Source of the DNA: Areca catechu
Lineage: Eukaryota; Streptophyta; Magnoliopsida; Arecales; Arecaceae
NCBI GenBank assembly: GCA_021397845.1
Contig: CM038047.1
Span: forward strand, 36,763,710 to 36,827,709
Reading direction: 5' to 3'
Length of the DNA stretch: 64,000 nucleotides
Shown: positions 1-11,649 of the stretch, piece after piece
How positions within the stretch are numbered: the stretch's first letter is position 1
Layout of the letters: the number at the start of each line of letters is the position of its first letter
The notes under the pieces: generated by a model
Database searches by the model: none
Told to the model about the DNA's origin: nothing
Seen by the model: only the letters and a program-made list of their open reading frames with translations
Program-made: the position numbers and the translations under genes

Positions 1-2386
1 ACGTTCAGGCTATGCATGATGATCTCGGGCGGGATGCCCGGCATGTCGGCCGCCGACCAGGCGAACACGTCAGCGTTGGCACGGAGAAACTCCAGCAGGC
101 GGGTTCGCTCTTCCTCGGGGAGCTGGGCCCCGACTTGCACCGTCTTCATGGGGTCCGAACCGAGGGGGAAAGTTAGCAGGCACTCCACGGGCCCTCCCCT
201 GGGTTCCTTCTCTCTCAGATCGAGATCTTCAATATCGTGGGCGAGCTCCGCACTCTTGGTGCCTGGGACCGTCTGGAGGCAGAGCGAAACCGGTTGGATT
301 GTCCCCTTCATTTCCCCGGGCCCGGAAGGTGTGGGGAACTGCACCGACAGCCTCCTCGTGGAGATGGTGGCATCCAGTTGGTTGAGCCCGGGACGCCCGA
401 GAATGGCGTTGTAAGGCGAAGGGAGCTTGACGACAGTGAATGTTATCATGACGGTTGCCTGCCGGGGCGGGGATCCGGCGGTGACCGGGAGAGTGATCTC
501 CCCTTCGACCCCCACGGAGTCTCTTGTAAAACCCACCAGCGGGATGTGTACTGGTTTCAGCCGATCAGGAGATAAGTTCATTCGAGAGAAAGCATCGTAA
601 AAAAGTACGTCGACCGAGCTTCCACTATCCACCATGATTCGATGTACAGGATGCTTCGCGATGGTCATCTCGACCACCACGGCATCGTTGTTTACATTGT
701 CATTAATTTCCCCTCCCTCGGGAGGGATTACATTCTCCGGAACTTCCCGGGCTCTCTTCATTGCTCGGCCGGGCCCGCGCGAGATCATGCCCACGGGCTT
801 CTCCGTCGGGCGGTTGTCGATCGCCGGGACAGGCGGTAGGGCCGCGAGCGGCTGCCCTTCAGAGGGGGCCTCGTTCTTGACGAACTTCCTGAGGTAACCC
901 CTGCTGATCAGCTCCTCAATTTCCCGCTTCAGATGGCGGCACTCCTCCATGTCGTGCCCATGTTCGCGATGGAATTGGCAGTACTTCGATTTGTCTCGGG
1001 CGGCTCTCGGGTTCTGAGGAGGAGGTCGGCGGAGGTAGAGCTCGCCCTCGATTTCCATGAGGATCTTCGTTCGAGGTGCGAGGAGAGGGGTGTACCTCCG
1101 CTCTGGAGTGGCTTCGCCTCTCGGCTTTGGATTTGGGCGGAGCTCGGCAGATGGCCCGGGCCTCCGAGCTCCCGGGATGTCCCTCGGGAGCGGCTTCTTT
1201 GGAGTCTTCCCGTCCAGCTCTCGACGGGTGCGGTCGGCCTCCTCCGCCCGGATGTACTTGTGGGCGCGGAGGAGGAGCTCAGAATACGTCCTGGGCGGCT
1301 TCTTGTCCAGGGAATAAGTTAGGCGGGACGTCTTGAGTCCGCGCTTTAAGGCCAGCATGGCGACGGGCTCGTCCAAGCTGTAGATCTCCAGTGCTGCTGT
1401 CTTGAACCGGGTGATGTAGTCCCGGAGCAGCTCCTGGTCCTGCTGGCGGATGGAGAAGAGGCTGTTCACTTCTCTTGGCACCTTTCGACAGGCGTCGAAG
1501 TGCGCCACGAACTTTCCTTCCAACTGCTGGAAGGAGCAAATGGATCCGGGCTCGAGACGGGTGAACCAGACTCGAGCGGCCTTCCGAAGGGTCGCTGGGA
1601 AGGCGATGCACAGGAGGGCGTCGGTGGCGCCCTGGACCTTCATGAGAGCTTTATAACTCTCCAAATGGTCCAGGGGGTCGGTGGTCCCGTCGTAGGGGTC
1701 CACCTGCGGCATGCGGAACCGTTTCGGGATCGGTTCCGCCTGGATTTCTTCAGAGAAAGGGGGCGGGAGTCGTAGCCCGCCGGGCCAGCCGACGAGTTCT
1801 GCAGGTCGGCGAACCGTCGGGCGAACTCCGCCAACTTGCGCTCATGCTCTTCTAGGCGCCTCTCGGCCTGGCGCCTGATGGCCTCGTCGGTGGAGTCTTC
1901 CACCGAGACTGCAGGTGAAGGGGGCGCCGATCGGTCTCGGCGCGAGGTCTGGCCTCGGCGTCGCTTGCTGCGATGCACCGTTTCGGCCCCATCGGCCGGG
2001 GATCGACTCTCGTGATCCTCCGAACCGGAAAAGTTTCTCTTCGCGGGAGCTTGGTGGCTCCCCCGAGGGTTGGAGATAGCCCGCGGATGGGATGGCCTGC
2101 CTTGGATTGAGCGCAGGCTCCCATGCTGCCCCGCGGCTCGGGCCGCGGGAGTCCCCGGCTGAGGCTGAGTGGCCAGGGACCGCTGCTGATGCTGAAGCTG
2201 TCGGACCGCTGAGGTCAAGGTCTGCAGCTGCTGGACGATGGCCGCAAGAGATCCGTCCACCGGGGCAGGCTGCTGCGAAAGAGGAGGAGGAGTCGGAAGC
2301 TCCCGTTCGGGGGTGTGGCCCCCTGGAGGGGAGTGGGCTTCTCCCACACGGCTGGTGGATGCCTCGCGACCACGAGTGACCACCAT
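1..2386 (-). pseudogene. Element A gag-protease-RT(start), frameshifted
   Basis: Tat-type Gag-Pol fragment on the minus strand. The start chosen is the ATG at 2386, followed by a basic, Pro/Gln-rich N-terminus like that of element A2. The gag core lies around 1000-1850, the CCHC-like knuckle (YCQFHREHGH type) around 950-1010, and the protease motif (VDSGSS) around 610-640. A run of five G near 1759-1763 is six G in A2, so one base is missing and the frame breaks at about residue 209. Left of that the frame matches A2 base for base without further net gaps. No intact product is expected from this copy. Confidence 0.8.
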
Positions 2387-2467
2387 TGCTGGAGAGCGCG
2401 ACACCTGCAGAAAGCTGGTTCCCACTAGGGGTTAGTGTCCTGCACCCCCCTACCTGGCGCGCCAATC

Positions 2468-4146
2468 TGTTGCCGCTCTCGTCGCCACGCCTGTGCCTCG
2501 GACCAGCCGATCCTTCCTGACCGCCTGGCGAGGGAGCCTCCCTTCCTGCGGAGAACCTGCAACAAAGGAGTTAGAAGTCCCTGGCCGGGGATCCCGACGA
2601 GGGGGCTCCGACGGTCAAATCAGTAGACGACGAGAAGGAACAGACTCTCCCCTCCGGGCCCTCGAAAGGGTCCCAGATTTAGAGAGTTAATTGGTGAAGG
2701 AAGCGCTCTGGGGACTGGAATTTCGGCTGGGCTTGCTTGCCGAACTCGCGCCCAGTGTTCCACTCTCGGGGTCCCTGGTTTCTCCTTCGACGCAAGGCCT
2801 TGTGCCGGTGCTCCTCCCTTGTCCCCAGGCTAGTTTTTTTGCTTACCTCGCAGTCCCCAGATTCTTCCCTCTTTATCTCCCTCCATCGTGCGCTTGTCCT
2901 TTTCTTCATCGGAGACTCCCCTCCCCTGTTCTCCTTCCTTTTCCCTTTCTGGTGAAGGAGGCCAGGCGGCTTTCCGACCTCGTCCGCCGGGCCCAGCAGG
3001 GAAAAGGCAAAGACAGGAGAGAGAAAGGGGGAGGGCGGTGCTGGCAGAGCGGCCGGTCGTCAGGCCTCGGGCTCTGTGAGAGCGCTCCCTTCCCCGAGCG
3101 TGGGCGCCATCCGTTTATGGGGCCTGTTCTGTCAAGATCGGGTCTCTCGGCTGCGGGACCTGCCGGGCCGATGCAAGTAACGTTCCGCGTGCCGCCGCCC
3201 TCCGTACGGGACACCGTCTGGGGTCTGTACGGCCCGAGGGGTGGTCTCGGGACCCGTCTCTCTCCCCGGGGGCTTCTCCGTACGAGCGGTCTGACCTCGG
3301 CTGAGTTGGACCCGTCTCCGGGGGCCAACTGGCGAGGGGCAAAGGATCGGCCGACCTCGGCTCAGGTGGACCCCTCCTGGGCGGACACCTGGCGAGGCGG
3401 CAGAGGGTCGCCTGGCTTCGGCCGAGGTGGTCCCGTCTCCGGGTGGCCACCTGGCGAAAGGCGAAGGATCGGCCGACCTCGGCTCAGGTGGACCCCTCCT
3501 GGGTGGACACCTGGCGAGGCGGCAGAGGGTCGCCTAGCTTCGGCCGAGGTGGTCCCGTCTCCGGGTGGCCACCTGGCGAAAGGCGAAGGATCGGCCGACC
3601 TCGGCTCAGGTGGACCCCTCCTGGGCGGACACCTGGCGAGGCGGCAGAGGGTCGCCTGGCTTCGGCCAAGGTGGTCTCGTCTCCGGGTGTCCACCTGGCG
3701 AAAGGCGAAGGATCGGCCGACCTCGGCTCAGGTGGACCCCTCCTGGGCGGACGCCTGGCGAGGCGGCAGAGGGTCGCCTGGCTTCGGCCGAGGTGGTCCC
3801 GTCTCCGGGTGGCCACCTGGCGAAAGGCGAAGGATCGGCCGACCTCGTCTCAGGTGGACCCCTCCTGGGCGGACACCTGGCGAGGCGGCAGGGGGTCGCC
3901 CGACTTCGGCCGACCTCACTTGGGCGGAAACCCTCCGGGCCCGGGCGCCAATGAGGTGGTAGAGGAACTCCGGGCCGAGCTTGACCTCGGCGAGGGCGGT
4001 TTGCTTCAGACAGTCGTAAGGTGGTGCGGTTTTTGCCGCTCCTAGCTTTGTGGACGTGGCGCAAAATCCGGCGGGGAAACTTACACGTGGCTTGCTCTCA
4101 TTCGGCGATACCCGAACCTGTCCACGTCACTGTCACGGCTGTAACA
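2468..4146 (-). repeat. 5' LTR of element A
   Basis: Read on the minus strand this starts TGTTACAGCC and ends CGGCAACA, with the TG..CA ends of an LTR, and is followed by GATTGGCGCGCCAGG, a primer-binding-type sequence. It is about 1.68 kb long. The plus-strand open frame at 2691-3962 (423 codons) lies wholly inside it and results from a GC-rich tandem array, so I do not call it a gene. Its partner 3' LTR is outside the window. Confidence 0.7.
3299..3932. repeat. 122-bp tandem array inside the LTR of element A
   Basis: The phrase CTCAGGTGGACCCCTCC recurs at 3361, 3483, 3605, 3727 and 3849, an exact 122-bp period. A shorter, diverged unit stands in front (from about 3299) and a partial one behind. 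Units are nearly identical, which suggests recent expansion or homogenisation. The array opens long false reading frames on both strands. Confidence 0.95.
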
Positions 4147-4771
4147 ACACTCCTTCGTAAGTCCGACCCACTGGAGTAGGGTCCGAACGATATACTCCTG
4201 CTGAGGTCCGGCCCACTAGTCTCCTTCGGAAGTTCGACTCATTGAAGCAGGATCCAAACGACCCGTTTCTGCTGAGTTCCGACCCGCTGAAGTCCCAACG
4301 GACACTCCTCTTTGGAGGACCGATTGGCCCTCCCCGTTGGCACCCGACTGACTCACTTCAGGATCCAGAGAATTTCATAAACCTCTTTCTGTTATAACAA
4401 AACCCTGCCACATTAGCAGCACTGCTCTACTACTCTCACGATGCTGTTCCATCTGGGTGCCACGTGGCCACTCTTCAGATTCTTCCAGGGGCAGATCGGT
4501 CTTTCTCGACCTCTCACCTAACAGATTTTGGATTGTTCCGCACCTATATATGGTACCCGGGGATCCCATTTTGAGCTAAGTCACTCTTCCCTTTCCATGT
4601 GCTGTCTCTCTGATTCCTTCATTCTGTTGCCCTCAAGCCCCTGCTAACTTAGGCATTGGAGTGTCCCCCGCCGAAACACCACCGGCCCGTGGGAACTTTG
4701 TGCAAGTCGATCGGGAGAAGAGCGCTTCAGTACCATCGTCCGAGCCCAGCCCAGGAGAAGTTACCGCAACA
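4147..4771 (+). repeat. Partial 5' LTR of element B (first 85 bp missing)
   Basis: Aligns with 15517-16143 of the 3' LTR; the first 85 bp are absent where element A abuts. It has a TATA box (TATATATGG, about 4545), the shared motif ACTTAGGCATTGGAGTGT at 4647-4664, and the LTR end ..CCGCAACA at 4771. The next bases, GATTGGCACTAGAGG, are in primer-binding-site position. Confidence 0.85.
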
Positions 4772-4794
4772 GATTGGCACTAGAGGAAGGGGGC
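4772..4794 (+). other. Probable primer-binding site of element B
   Basis: The stretch directly after the LTR end, starting GATTGGCACTAGAGGAAG, holds the place where a tRNA primer anneals. I have not assigned the tRNA. Confidence 0.5.
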
Positions 4795-4841
4795 TTTGCT
4801 CTTTTACTCTAAAAGGAGGAATCCGTCCACTTAGTCATGCA

Positions 4842-6224
4842 ATGGCTAAGGGAAGAGCACATAATACCTCCACCAGAGGAGGCCACTCCCTGTCCAGGTC
4901 TGAGGGACCTTCCAGGGAGAACGACGCCATCACCGTCGCTGTCACCGAACCCACCGTCACTTTGGGACTGCAACAGTTCCAAATGCTTCTGAACCGCATC
5001 AAAATGCTCACTACCGCGGTTCAACACCTCCAGGAGGCAGCTGAAAATAGGTAGCAGCCTCCTGCTATATCTTCCACCCACCGTCAACATGCTACCGAGG
5101 GAAGTCGACGACAAGAGGTCCCTCGGCCTTCCTCTCAAGTTGCTCCAGAGCCCCGAAGGTTCTTAGGAGCTCGTGCTGACGGCAAGAGGGCGAGGTCCGC
5201 CTCACCCTCCTTCACCGAATCTATCCCTACTGGTGATTGGCACCCTGCTGAACTCCCGAGAGATTACACCAGCAAGATTTTACGCATGGAGGAGTGCATC
5301 GCTGAGATAGTTGATCGGTAGAAAGCCGAAGGGGGGCAGGTGTACGACTCTCGCCTGCCTTTTTTCGACGAGATCTTGGAGAAGACGATCCCCCGTCATT
5401 TCAAAATCTCCCAGGTGGACCCCTACGATGGCACCACCAATCCGCTGGACCATCTAGGCACCTACAAAGCCCGCATGATGGTACAAGGTGCTTCTAACAC
5501 CCTCCACTGTATCGCCTTCCCTGCCACCCTCAGAAAGGCCACCTGGATGTAGATTTCCATAATCCAGCCAGGTACGATCCGCTCTTTCCCTTAACTTGAA
5601 AACCTTTTTCTCTCCCATTTCAGGACCTGCAGTCAGACTCCGAGGAACACCGACTACCTCTTCCTCGTACAGCAAAAGGAGGGAGAGAATTTCCAAGATT
5701 ACATGGCTCATTTCAACTCAGCGGCCATGGAGATCCCGAATCTGAACAAAGACATAGCTATGTCGGCCTTCAAGAGAGGGCTCCGCTCATCCAGGCTCAT
5801 ATTCTTCCTGGACAAGAAGTTCCCGACGAGCTACATCGAGCTGCTAGCCAGAGTGCAGAAATATGCCCTGGCAGAAGAACGGGCGGCGAGCCGATGCCAG
5901 GCTGAGGGGAGGTCGGCTCCCAAGAAGTGGAGCGACAAGGCTCTCGAAGTCCGACCTCCCAGCAATGGCAACCAGTCCATCCAACATCGAAGTCCGAAGC
6001 CGAAGGACTTTCCCAGGAGGTTCGAAACATATGCGCCCCTCTCCCTTCCGAGGGAGAAGATCCTCCTGGAGATTGTGAACGAGACCTTCCTGCAAAGGCC
6101 TCGTCCAATGAAGGGCCCCTCTGCTTCCAGGAACAAAGACAAATACTGTCGGTTCCATAGGGACCACGGGCATAATACCAAAGAGTGCCTCCAGCTGAAG
6201 GATGCTATTGAAGACCTCATCTGA
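4842..6224 (+). pseudogene. Element B gag, broken
   Basis: Gag of a Tat element. The start is the ATG at 4842 (MAKGR.., like MVKGR.. in element C). In-frame stops occur at 5052-5054, near 5319 and near 5550. The gag core is recognisable at 5385-5880 (the VDPYDGTTNPLDHL type and SLDKKFPTSY type motifs shared with A2 and C). The knuckle KYCRFHRDHGHNTKEC lies near 6145-6195. The stretch ends with a stop at 6222-6224. It is decayed and not expected to make capsid. Confidence 0.8.
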
Positions 6225-6238
6225 AGGGGATATCTGCA

Positions 6239-6921
6239 CAAGTACGTCCGACCCCATTGGATCGGGCTGAAGCATCAATTGCCAGGAACCCTCCGAAGGA
6301 GGTGGAGCTTCCCAACCAGCGTCTGACTGGTGGGGATGTTGGCATGCTGCATCGACAGTCCGGTTGGAGATATGAAGATGACCCTGACATTGTCAAGAGG
6401 TCAAGGGCCAGTTCCAACGCAATCACCTTCTCTAACGAAGACCTCCTGGAATCCCATGTTTTTGAAAATGATCCTGTAGTCGTATCGACAGTAATTGCCA
6501 ACTACGATGTAAAAAGGATTCTTATAGATAATGGAAGCTCGACGGAGGTATTGTTATACGATGATTTTATAAGAATGAACCTGCCCATGTCAAGACTGCA
6601 AGAATCCCCCATACCGCTGACCGGCTTCGGGAGAAACTTTGTTGGAGTCGAAGGGGAAATAACCCTACCTGTAACAATTGGGACGGAGCCCTTTCAGAAG
6701 ACTCTTCCCATTAATTTTGTGGTCGTACTATGACCTCGGCTTTTAATGCCATTCTAGGCCGACCAGCCCTCAACAAATTTCGGGCCATTGTATCCACTTA
6801 CCATCTGTTGGCGAAGTTTCCGACCAGGAGTGGGGTTGGAGTTATGAGGGGAGATCGGAAGATGGCTAGACAATGCCTAATAATTCAAGACCGGCAGTCA
6901 GATGGCCGTCCCACTTTAGAA
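6239..6921 (+). pseudogene. Element B aspartic protease
   Basis: Retroviral-type aspartic protease region. The catalytic motif reads IDNGSS near 6520; element C also has DNGSS and A2 has DSGSS, so the N variant is shared by two copies. A conserved [14 protein letters not shown] segment follows near 6750. The frame changes around 6733, so this is split. It would normally be processed from the Gag-Pol polyprotein. Confidence 0.75.
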
Positions 6922-7023
6922 TAGCTTGACCTAAGGGCTGAAGCCGACGACCCTGGCCAACCAGATGAAAAGATCCTATTTGTTCCCCTTCGAGAAGACA
7001 ACCCTACCAAAGTCCTCTAAATT

Positions 7024-8437
7024 ATAAGCTCTCTCAGCGAGGACATTAAGTCAGAGCTGATCGGCTTCCTGAGGAGTAACGTCGATGTCTTTGCTTGGTC
7101 GGTGTTGGACATGCCGGGTATCTCGTCGGGTGTCATCACTCACCAACTTAAGGTGGATCCGACTTACAGGCCTGTCCGACAGAAAAAGAGGAGTTTCACT
7201 GCCAAAAGGCAGAGGGCTATTGATGAAGAAGTTAAGAAGCTCTCCGATGCTGGCTTCATCAGGGAAGCTCACTACCCTGAATGGCTAGCAAATATGGTAA
7301 TGGTGAAGAAGGCAAATGGGAAGTGTAGGATCTGTGTGGACTACATCGACCTCAACAAAGCCTGTCTGAAGGACAATTTTCCCTTGCCTAAGATTGATCA
7401 GCTGGTGGATGCTACGGCCGGCCATCAGCTTCTGAGTTTCATGGATGCCTTCTCCGACTACAACCAAATCAGGATACACTAGGAGGATGAGGAGAAGACC
7501 GCCTTTATCACCAACAAAGGCTTATACTGGTACAAGATGATGCCCTTCGGACTGAAGAACGTCGGTGCTACCTTCCAAAGATTGATCAACCGGGTCTTCG
7601 AGGGGCAGCTCAGAAGAAACATGGAGGCGTATGTAGATGATATGATAGTCAAGAGCCTCCATAAGGTCGACCACATCAAAGACTTGTAGGAGTCCTTTGA
7701 CGCATAGAGACATCATCGGATAAAGCTGAACCCTGCCAAATGCATCTTTGGGATGACTTCAGGAAAGTTTCTCAACTTTTTGGTTATGCAAAGAGGAATT
7801 GAAGTTAACCCCGACAAGATCATAGCCATTATCGAGATGGGACATCCGACCAACAAGAGGCAAGTGCAAGAGCTTACAGGTCGAATAGCCTCTCTTAACC
7901 GTTTCATCTCCCGGTCGGCTGAGAAGTCCTTGCCATTTTTCAAGACCCTGCGCCGGTCGGATCATTTCATCTGGACCAACGAATGTCGATCGGCTTTTGA
8001 AGCCCTGAAAGATTATTTGAAAAACCCTCCATTGCTGGCCAAGCCGAAAGAGGGGGAGCCCTTGTGCCTCTACCTATCGGTGTCGGACGAGGCGGTCAGC
8101 TCCATCCTCGTGCGGGTGGGAGAAGATGGCCAGCAGAAGCTTATCTATTACATCAGTAAAGTCCTCCATGATGCCAAAACAAGGTATCCTAAAATGCAGA
8201 AACTGGTATATTCCTTGGTCATAGCGGTCAAGCAACTTCGACCGTACTTCTAGGCGCATCCGATTATCACGATGACCGACCAACCCCTTAAGACGATCCT
8301 TCGAAGCCCGGACACCTCCGGTCGGTTCGCCAAGTGGGCCATCAAACTTGGCGAATTCGACATTTCTTTCCAATCCTGATTGACATTGAAGGCTCAGGTA
8401 ATTGCCGACTTCATTGCAGAATGCACCTGGAAGTAGG
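7024..8437 (+). pseudogene. Element B reverse transcriptase and first RNase H
   Basis: Ty3/gypsy reverse transcriptase: fingers RICVDYIDLNKAC (about 7330), FMDAFSDYNQIR (about 7438), and catalytic YVDDM near 7630. The gypsy RNase H follows (TDQPLKTILRSPDTSGR near 8280). Stops occur at 7480-7482, near 7687, near 7705, near 8251, near 8380 and near 8434. The reading frame is otherwise constant, so decay is mainly by point mutation. Confidence 0.85.
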
Positions 8438-8752
8438 GAGCACCCTCTCAGGCAGCTGAACCACCTGAAGCCAATGTCATCGACGAAGCCAAAATCGCTT
8501 GGACCCTCCACATGGATGGAGCGTCCAACCTTGCAGGCTGCGGGGCTGGTCTGATTCTGGCCAACCCCGACGAAGAAAGCTTGGAATATGCACTCCACTT
8601 TTCATTTCAGGTATCGAACAATCAGGTGAAATATGAAGCCCTTCTTGCAGGACTGAGAATTGCCAATGAATTGGGCATCAACCAAATCCGGGCCTTCTCC
8701 GACTCCCAACTGGTGGTAAATCAAGTGAAGGACAAATTCGAAGCAAGCGATC

Positions 8753-10171
8753 TGTTGCCCAGAAATGGAGCCTAAGAGGGGAGGTGAATTGGGTCTTTTA
8801 GAAAATCTAAAACAATAATGAGAGGGACTAGTGGTGCCAGTGAAAAATGATGAATTCAATGCAAGAAATTTAAAGCAGTAGCAATAATCAAAGAGCAAGA
8901 GAGGAAGAGAGCAATCACACACAAACCAAGGTTTATAGTGGTTCGGTGCAAACCTAGAACCTACATCCACTTCCCAAGCCACCCTTGGGAATTTCACTAT
9001 AATCCAAACAAGATTATAGTTGACTTGTTTTTCACAAGGCTCACAAGTCAAAACCTAAGTTGGTTTTATCACTTAGGCTTACCAACAAACCTAAACACTT
9101 GTTTTGTCTTCGGGCTCACAAGTTAACCCTAGTTGGTTTTATCCCTTTGGCTCACTAACAAATCACAATAACCTTCTTTCAAGACACCCTTGAAAGCAAG
9201 GTCAAATCACAATGTAAAAACAGATATACAATTTTAAAACTAAAACAAACTCTCTTCAAGAGTAGAATGGAATCTTTGAAGCTCAAGTTGATGCTTTGTC
9301 TTGACTCTTCCTTGGAATCTCCTTCAAAGTGCCTCTTTTGGAATGAAGTAAGGATGAGCTTGTAGGCTTTTCAAGGAATCAAACTATAATAGGCTTTTGA
9401 TGTGAAGTATTTGAGAGAATATAGGCTTTTTGGCTTTTGAGTAGACTTGAATGTACTTCAATACACTTTCTTATCTTTAAAATGAGGTTGGTGGAGGTTA
9501 AATACACCAAGAACCTTCCAAAAAATGGTTTGTGACCATTGGAACCTCGAAAATAGCTGTTTGGAGCTTGAAAAGCAAGTTCTGCAAGTCAGAAAAATAG
9601 ATCCGTTAGAGCTGTCAGGCTGCAAGTGTCGACACTTGGCTGTCAGGTGTCGACACTTGAACTTTCAAGTGTCGACACTTGATGCACATGTGTCGACACT
9701 TGACACAAAAATCCTCAAATGACAAAGTTCTGTATTTTCAAAATTCTCAGGCCTTGAGTCGACACTTGAAAACCTAAGTGTCGACACTTGGTTCTGGGTG
9801 TCGACACTTGGCGTGCCAAGAATTTTTGTCCGTGCCAAATGCTGAAGTGTCGACACTTGACTTTCCAAGTGTCGACACTTGAGACTGAAAAGCTCAGATT
9901 CAAGTGTAAATGGCCTCAAAAACATAAATATAATTCTTGAAACTTAAATGAATCATAAACACATAATATTTAATCATGTAGATGCCCTTTTTCCATGAAG
10001 AGGATGTCCAGATTTGTGAGAAAAGCTCCGTGCCATGACGTGCCATGAAACATAAGTTTTTGAGATTTTGAGGTGCTTTCTTTCTGAAAACTCATAACTT
10101 GAAATACACATTAGTATACAATATGCACTCAATGTTTTGTTATTCATCAAAATCACTGGGTGGAGCCAACA
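8753..10171 (-). mobile_element. Sirevirus-type solo LTR in element B
   Basis: A 1,419-bp LTR on the minus strand: start TGTTGGCTCCACCCAG, end ..TGGGCAACA. Both ends resemble the LTRs at 23524 and 42840 but the middle is diverged. It is flanked by a perfect 5-bp duplication CGATC (8748-8752 and 10172-10176). There is no internal region, so it is a solo LTR left after LTR-LTR recombination. It holds about nine copies of GTCGACACTTG at 9625-9890. Confidence 0.93.
9625..9890. repeat. Cluster of GTCGACACTTG palindrome-type motifs in the solo LTR
   Basis: About nine copies of GTCGACACTTG; several extend to the full 16-bp palindrome CAAGTGTCGACACTTG. Spacing is irregular (about 20-60 bp), so this is neither a tandem array nor CRISPR-like. 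The same core occurs in the Sirevirus S 3' region (39970-40055) and in its LTRs. Confidence 0.9.
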
Positions 10172-10335
10172 CGATCCGACTCTGGCCAAGTACTTGAACA
10201 AGGTACAAAGCATCGCATCTCGGTTTAAATTCTTCAAAATTTTTCATATACCTCAATTGCAAAACTCCCAGGCGGATGCGTTGTCACGACTAGCTACGGC
10301 CATCACCAATACCTCCAACTGAACTTTTGTGGAGT

Positions 10336-11632
10336 ATCTGCAGTGCCCAAGTATCACTGAAGAGCCAACCGGGGTCCACTAAGTTGAACAGGAAGCCTCA
10401 TGGAGAACCCAGTTCTCTCATTCCTGATCAAGGGGACTCTCCTGGAAGATCCAACCGAAGCCAGGCATGTATGCTGGATGGCTTCCAAGTACGTCATACT
10501 CGACGATGTCCTCTACAAGCAGTCAATCTTGCAGTCGCTGCTGAAATGCTTGGGGTCGATGGATGCAGACTATGCACTTAAAGAGGTACATGAAGGCATC
10601 TGTGATGACCATCTTGGAGGAAGATCCCTGGCCTACAAGATAATCCGACAAGGATACTATTGGCCTACAATCTAAAAGGATCCGTCGGACTTCGTCCGAA
10701 GATGCGATGCATGTCAAAGGTACTCCAATATCCAAAGGAGGCCGACCAGCTAGCTGACTCCGCTCTCTGTGTCTTGGCCGTTCGTGCAGTGAGGAATGGA
10801 CATACTGAGACCCTTCCCACCGGCATCCGGCCAGCACAAATTCTTTATTATAGCCATTGATTATTTCACCAAATGGATGGAGGCCAAACCACTGGCACAA
10901 ATAACAGAGGCCAAGGTGGAGAATTTTATCCGGAACTACATCATCTTCTGATTTGGCATCCCATGGACAATCATCATCGACAACGGAAGGTAGTTCAACA
11001 ACCTCAAATTTCGGGACTTCTGCCAGCAATATCACATCTCCCATTGGCTTACCTCAGTCGGCCATCCCCAGTCCAATGGAGAAGCTGAAGTTACCAATCA
11101 GACGATCCTGCATGGATTGAAGACCCGGTTGAATGACATCAAAGGACTTTGGGCGGAAGAGCTCCATTCAGTGCTTTGGGCTTATCGGACGATCGCCCAA
11201 ATAATGACCGGAGAGACTCCATTCAACCTGACCTACGGAAGTGAAGCCGTCATCCTTGTCGAGGTCTCTTTGCAATCCCTTCGGATTGATCACTGTGCCG
11301 AGCCAACCAACTCTAAGCAGTGAAGGACTGACTTAGACTTACTTAAAGAAACCAAACTCCGAACAAGCTTGAAGATGGTGACCTACCATCAGAAGATGGC
11401 CAGATATTACAACTCATGGGTCAAGGCACGAACTTTTCGAGTCGGAGACCTGGTCTTGTGGAGGGTGGAGATTTCAAGACCGACCGAGCAAGGGAAGCTT
11501 TCCCTCAATTGGGAAGGCCCTTATCGAGTCGTTGAAGTAATTCGAGCCGGAACCTACCAACTCGAACATTTGGACATACGGCCAATCACTCGTCCGTGGA
11601 ATGTAGATAACCTCCGCAAGTATTATCAATAA
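10336..11632 (+). pseudogene. Element B integrase, broken
   Basis: Integrase end of pol. The zinc-binding part includes HEGICDDHLGG (about 10590) and a CDAC-type pair near 10705. The catalytic core keeps AIDYFTKW (about 10850), a DNG region near 10977 and NGEAEVTNQT near 11080. The C-terminal part includes ARYYNSWVKARTF and ends NLRKYYQ followed by TAA at 11630-11632. Stops near 10673 and others within 10740-10990 break it, and the frame differs from the RNase H frame. Confidence 0.8.
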
Positions 11633-11649
11633 AGCCTACAACTTCTTTT

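Larger units (their letters stand above)
1..4146 (-). mobile_element. Tat-lineage Ty3/gypsy element A (5' part; runs off the window)
   Basis: Minus-strand LTR retrotransposon. From right to left it has a 5' LTR (2468-4146), a primer-binding-like TGGCGCGCC stretch, gag, protease and the beginning of reverse transcriptase, which runs off the window at base 1. Bases 1-1750 align without net gaps to 32453-34202 of element A2, so both belong to one family. The outer LTR edge at 4146 ends in ..TAACA and is followed directly by internal sequence of element B's LTR (position 86 of that LTR). This is what an insertion of A into B's left LTR would leave. The expected target duplication (ACACT or similar) would lie outside the window. 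Confidence 0.85.
8467..10322 (+). pseudogene. Element B second (archaeal-type) RNase H, split by a solo LTR
   Basis: Second RNase H domain, the marker of the Tat lineage: HMDGASNLAGCGAG near 8511, YEALLAGLRIANELG near 8632, FSDSQLVVNQVK near 8697. The domain is cut at 8752 by a 1,419-bp solo LTR and resumes at 10172 (PTLAKYLNK.., then FKIFHIPQLQNSQADALSR). Removing the insert and one copy of CGATC joins the two halves in frame, so the domain was whole when the insertion occurred. Confidence 0.85.

Noticed and set aside
2691..3962. 423-codon plus-strand open frame
   Set aside because: Lies inside the LTR of element A and consists largely of the 122-bp array; the repeated peptide has no recognised domain.
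9625..9890. Regularly recurring short motif, CRISPR-like at first sight
   Set aside because: Spacing is irregular, the motif is a short palindrome in an LTR, and the DNA is from a plant.
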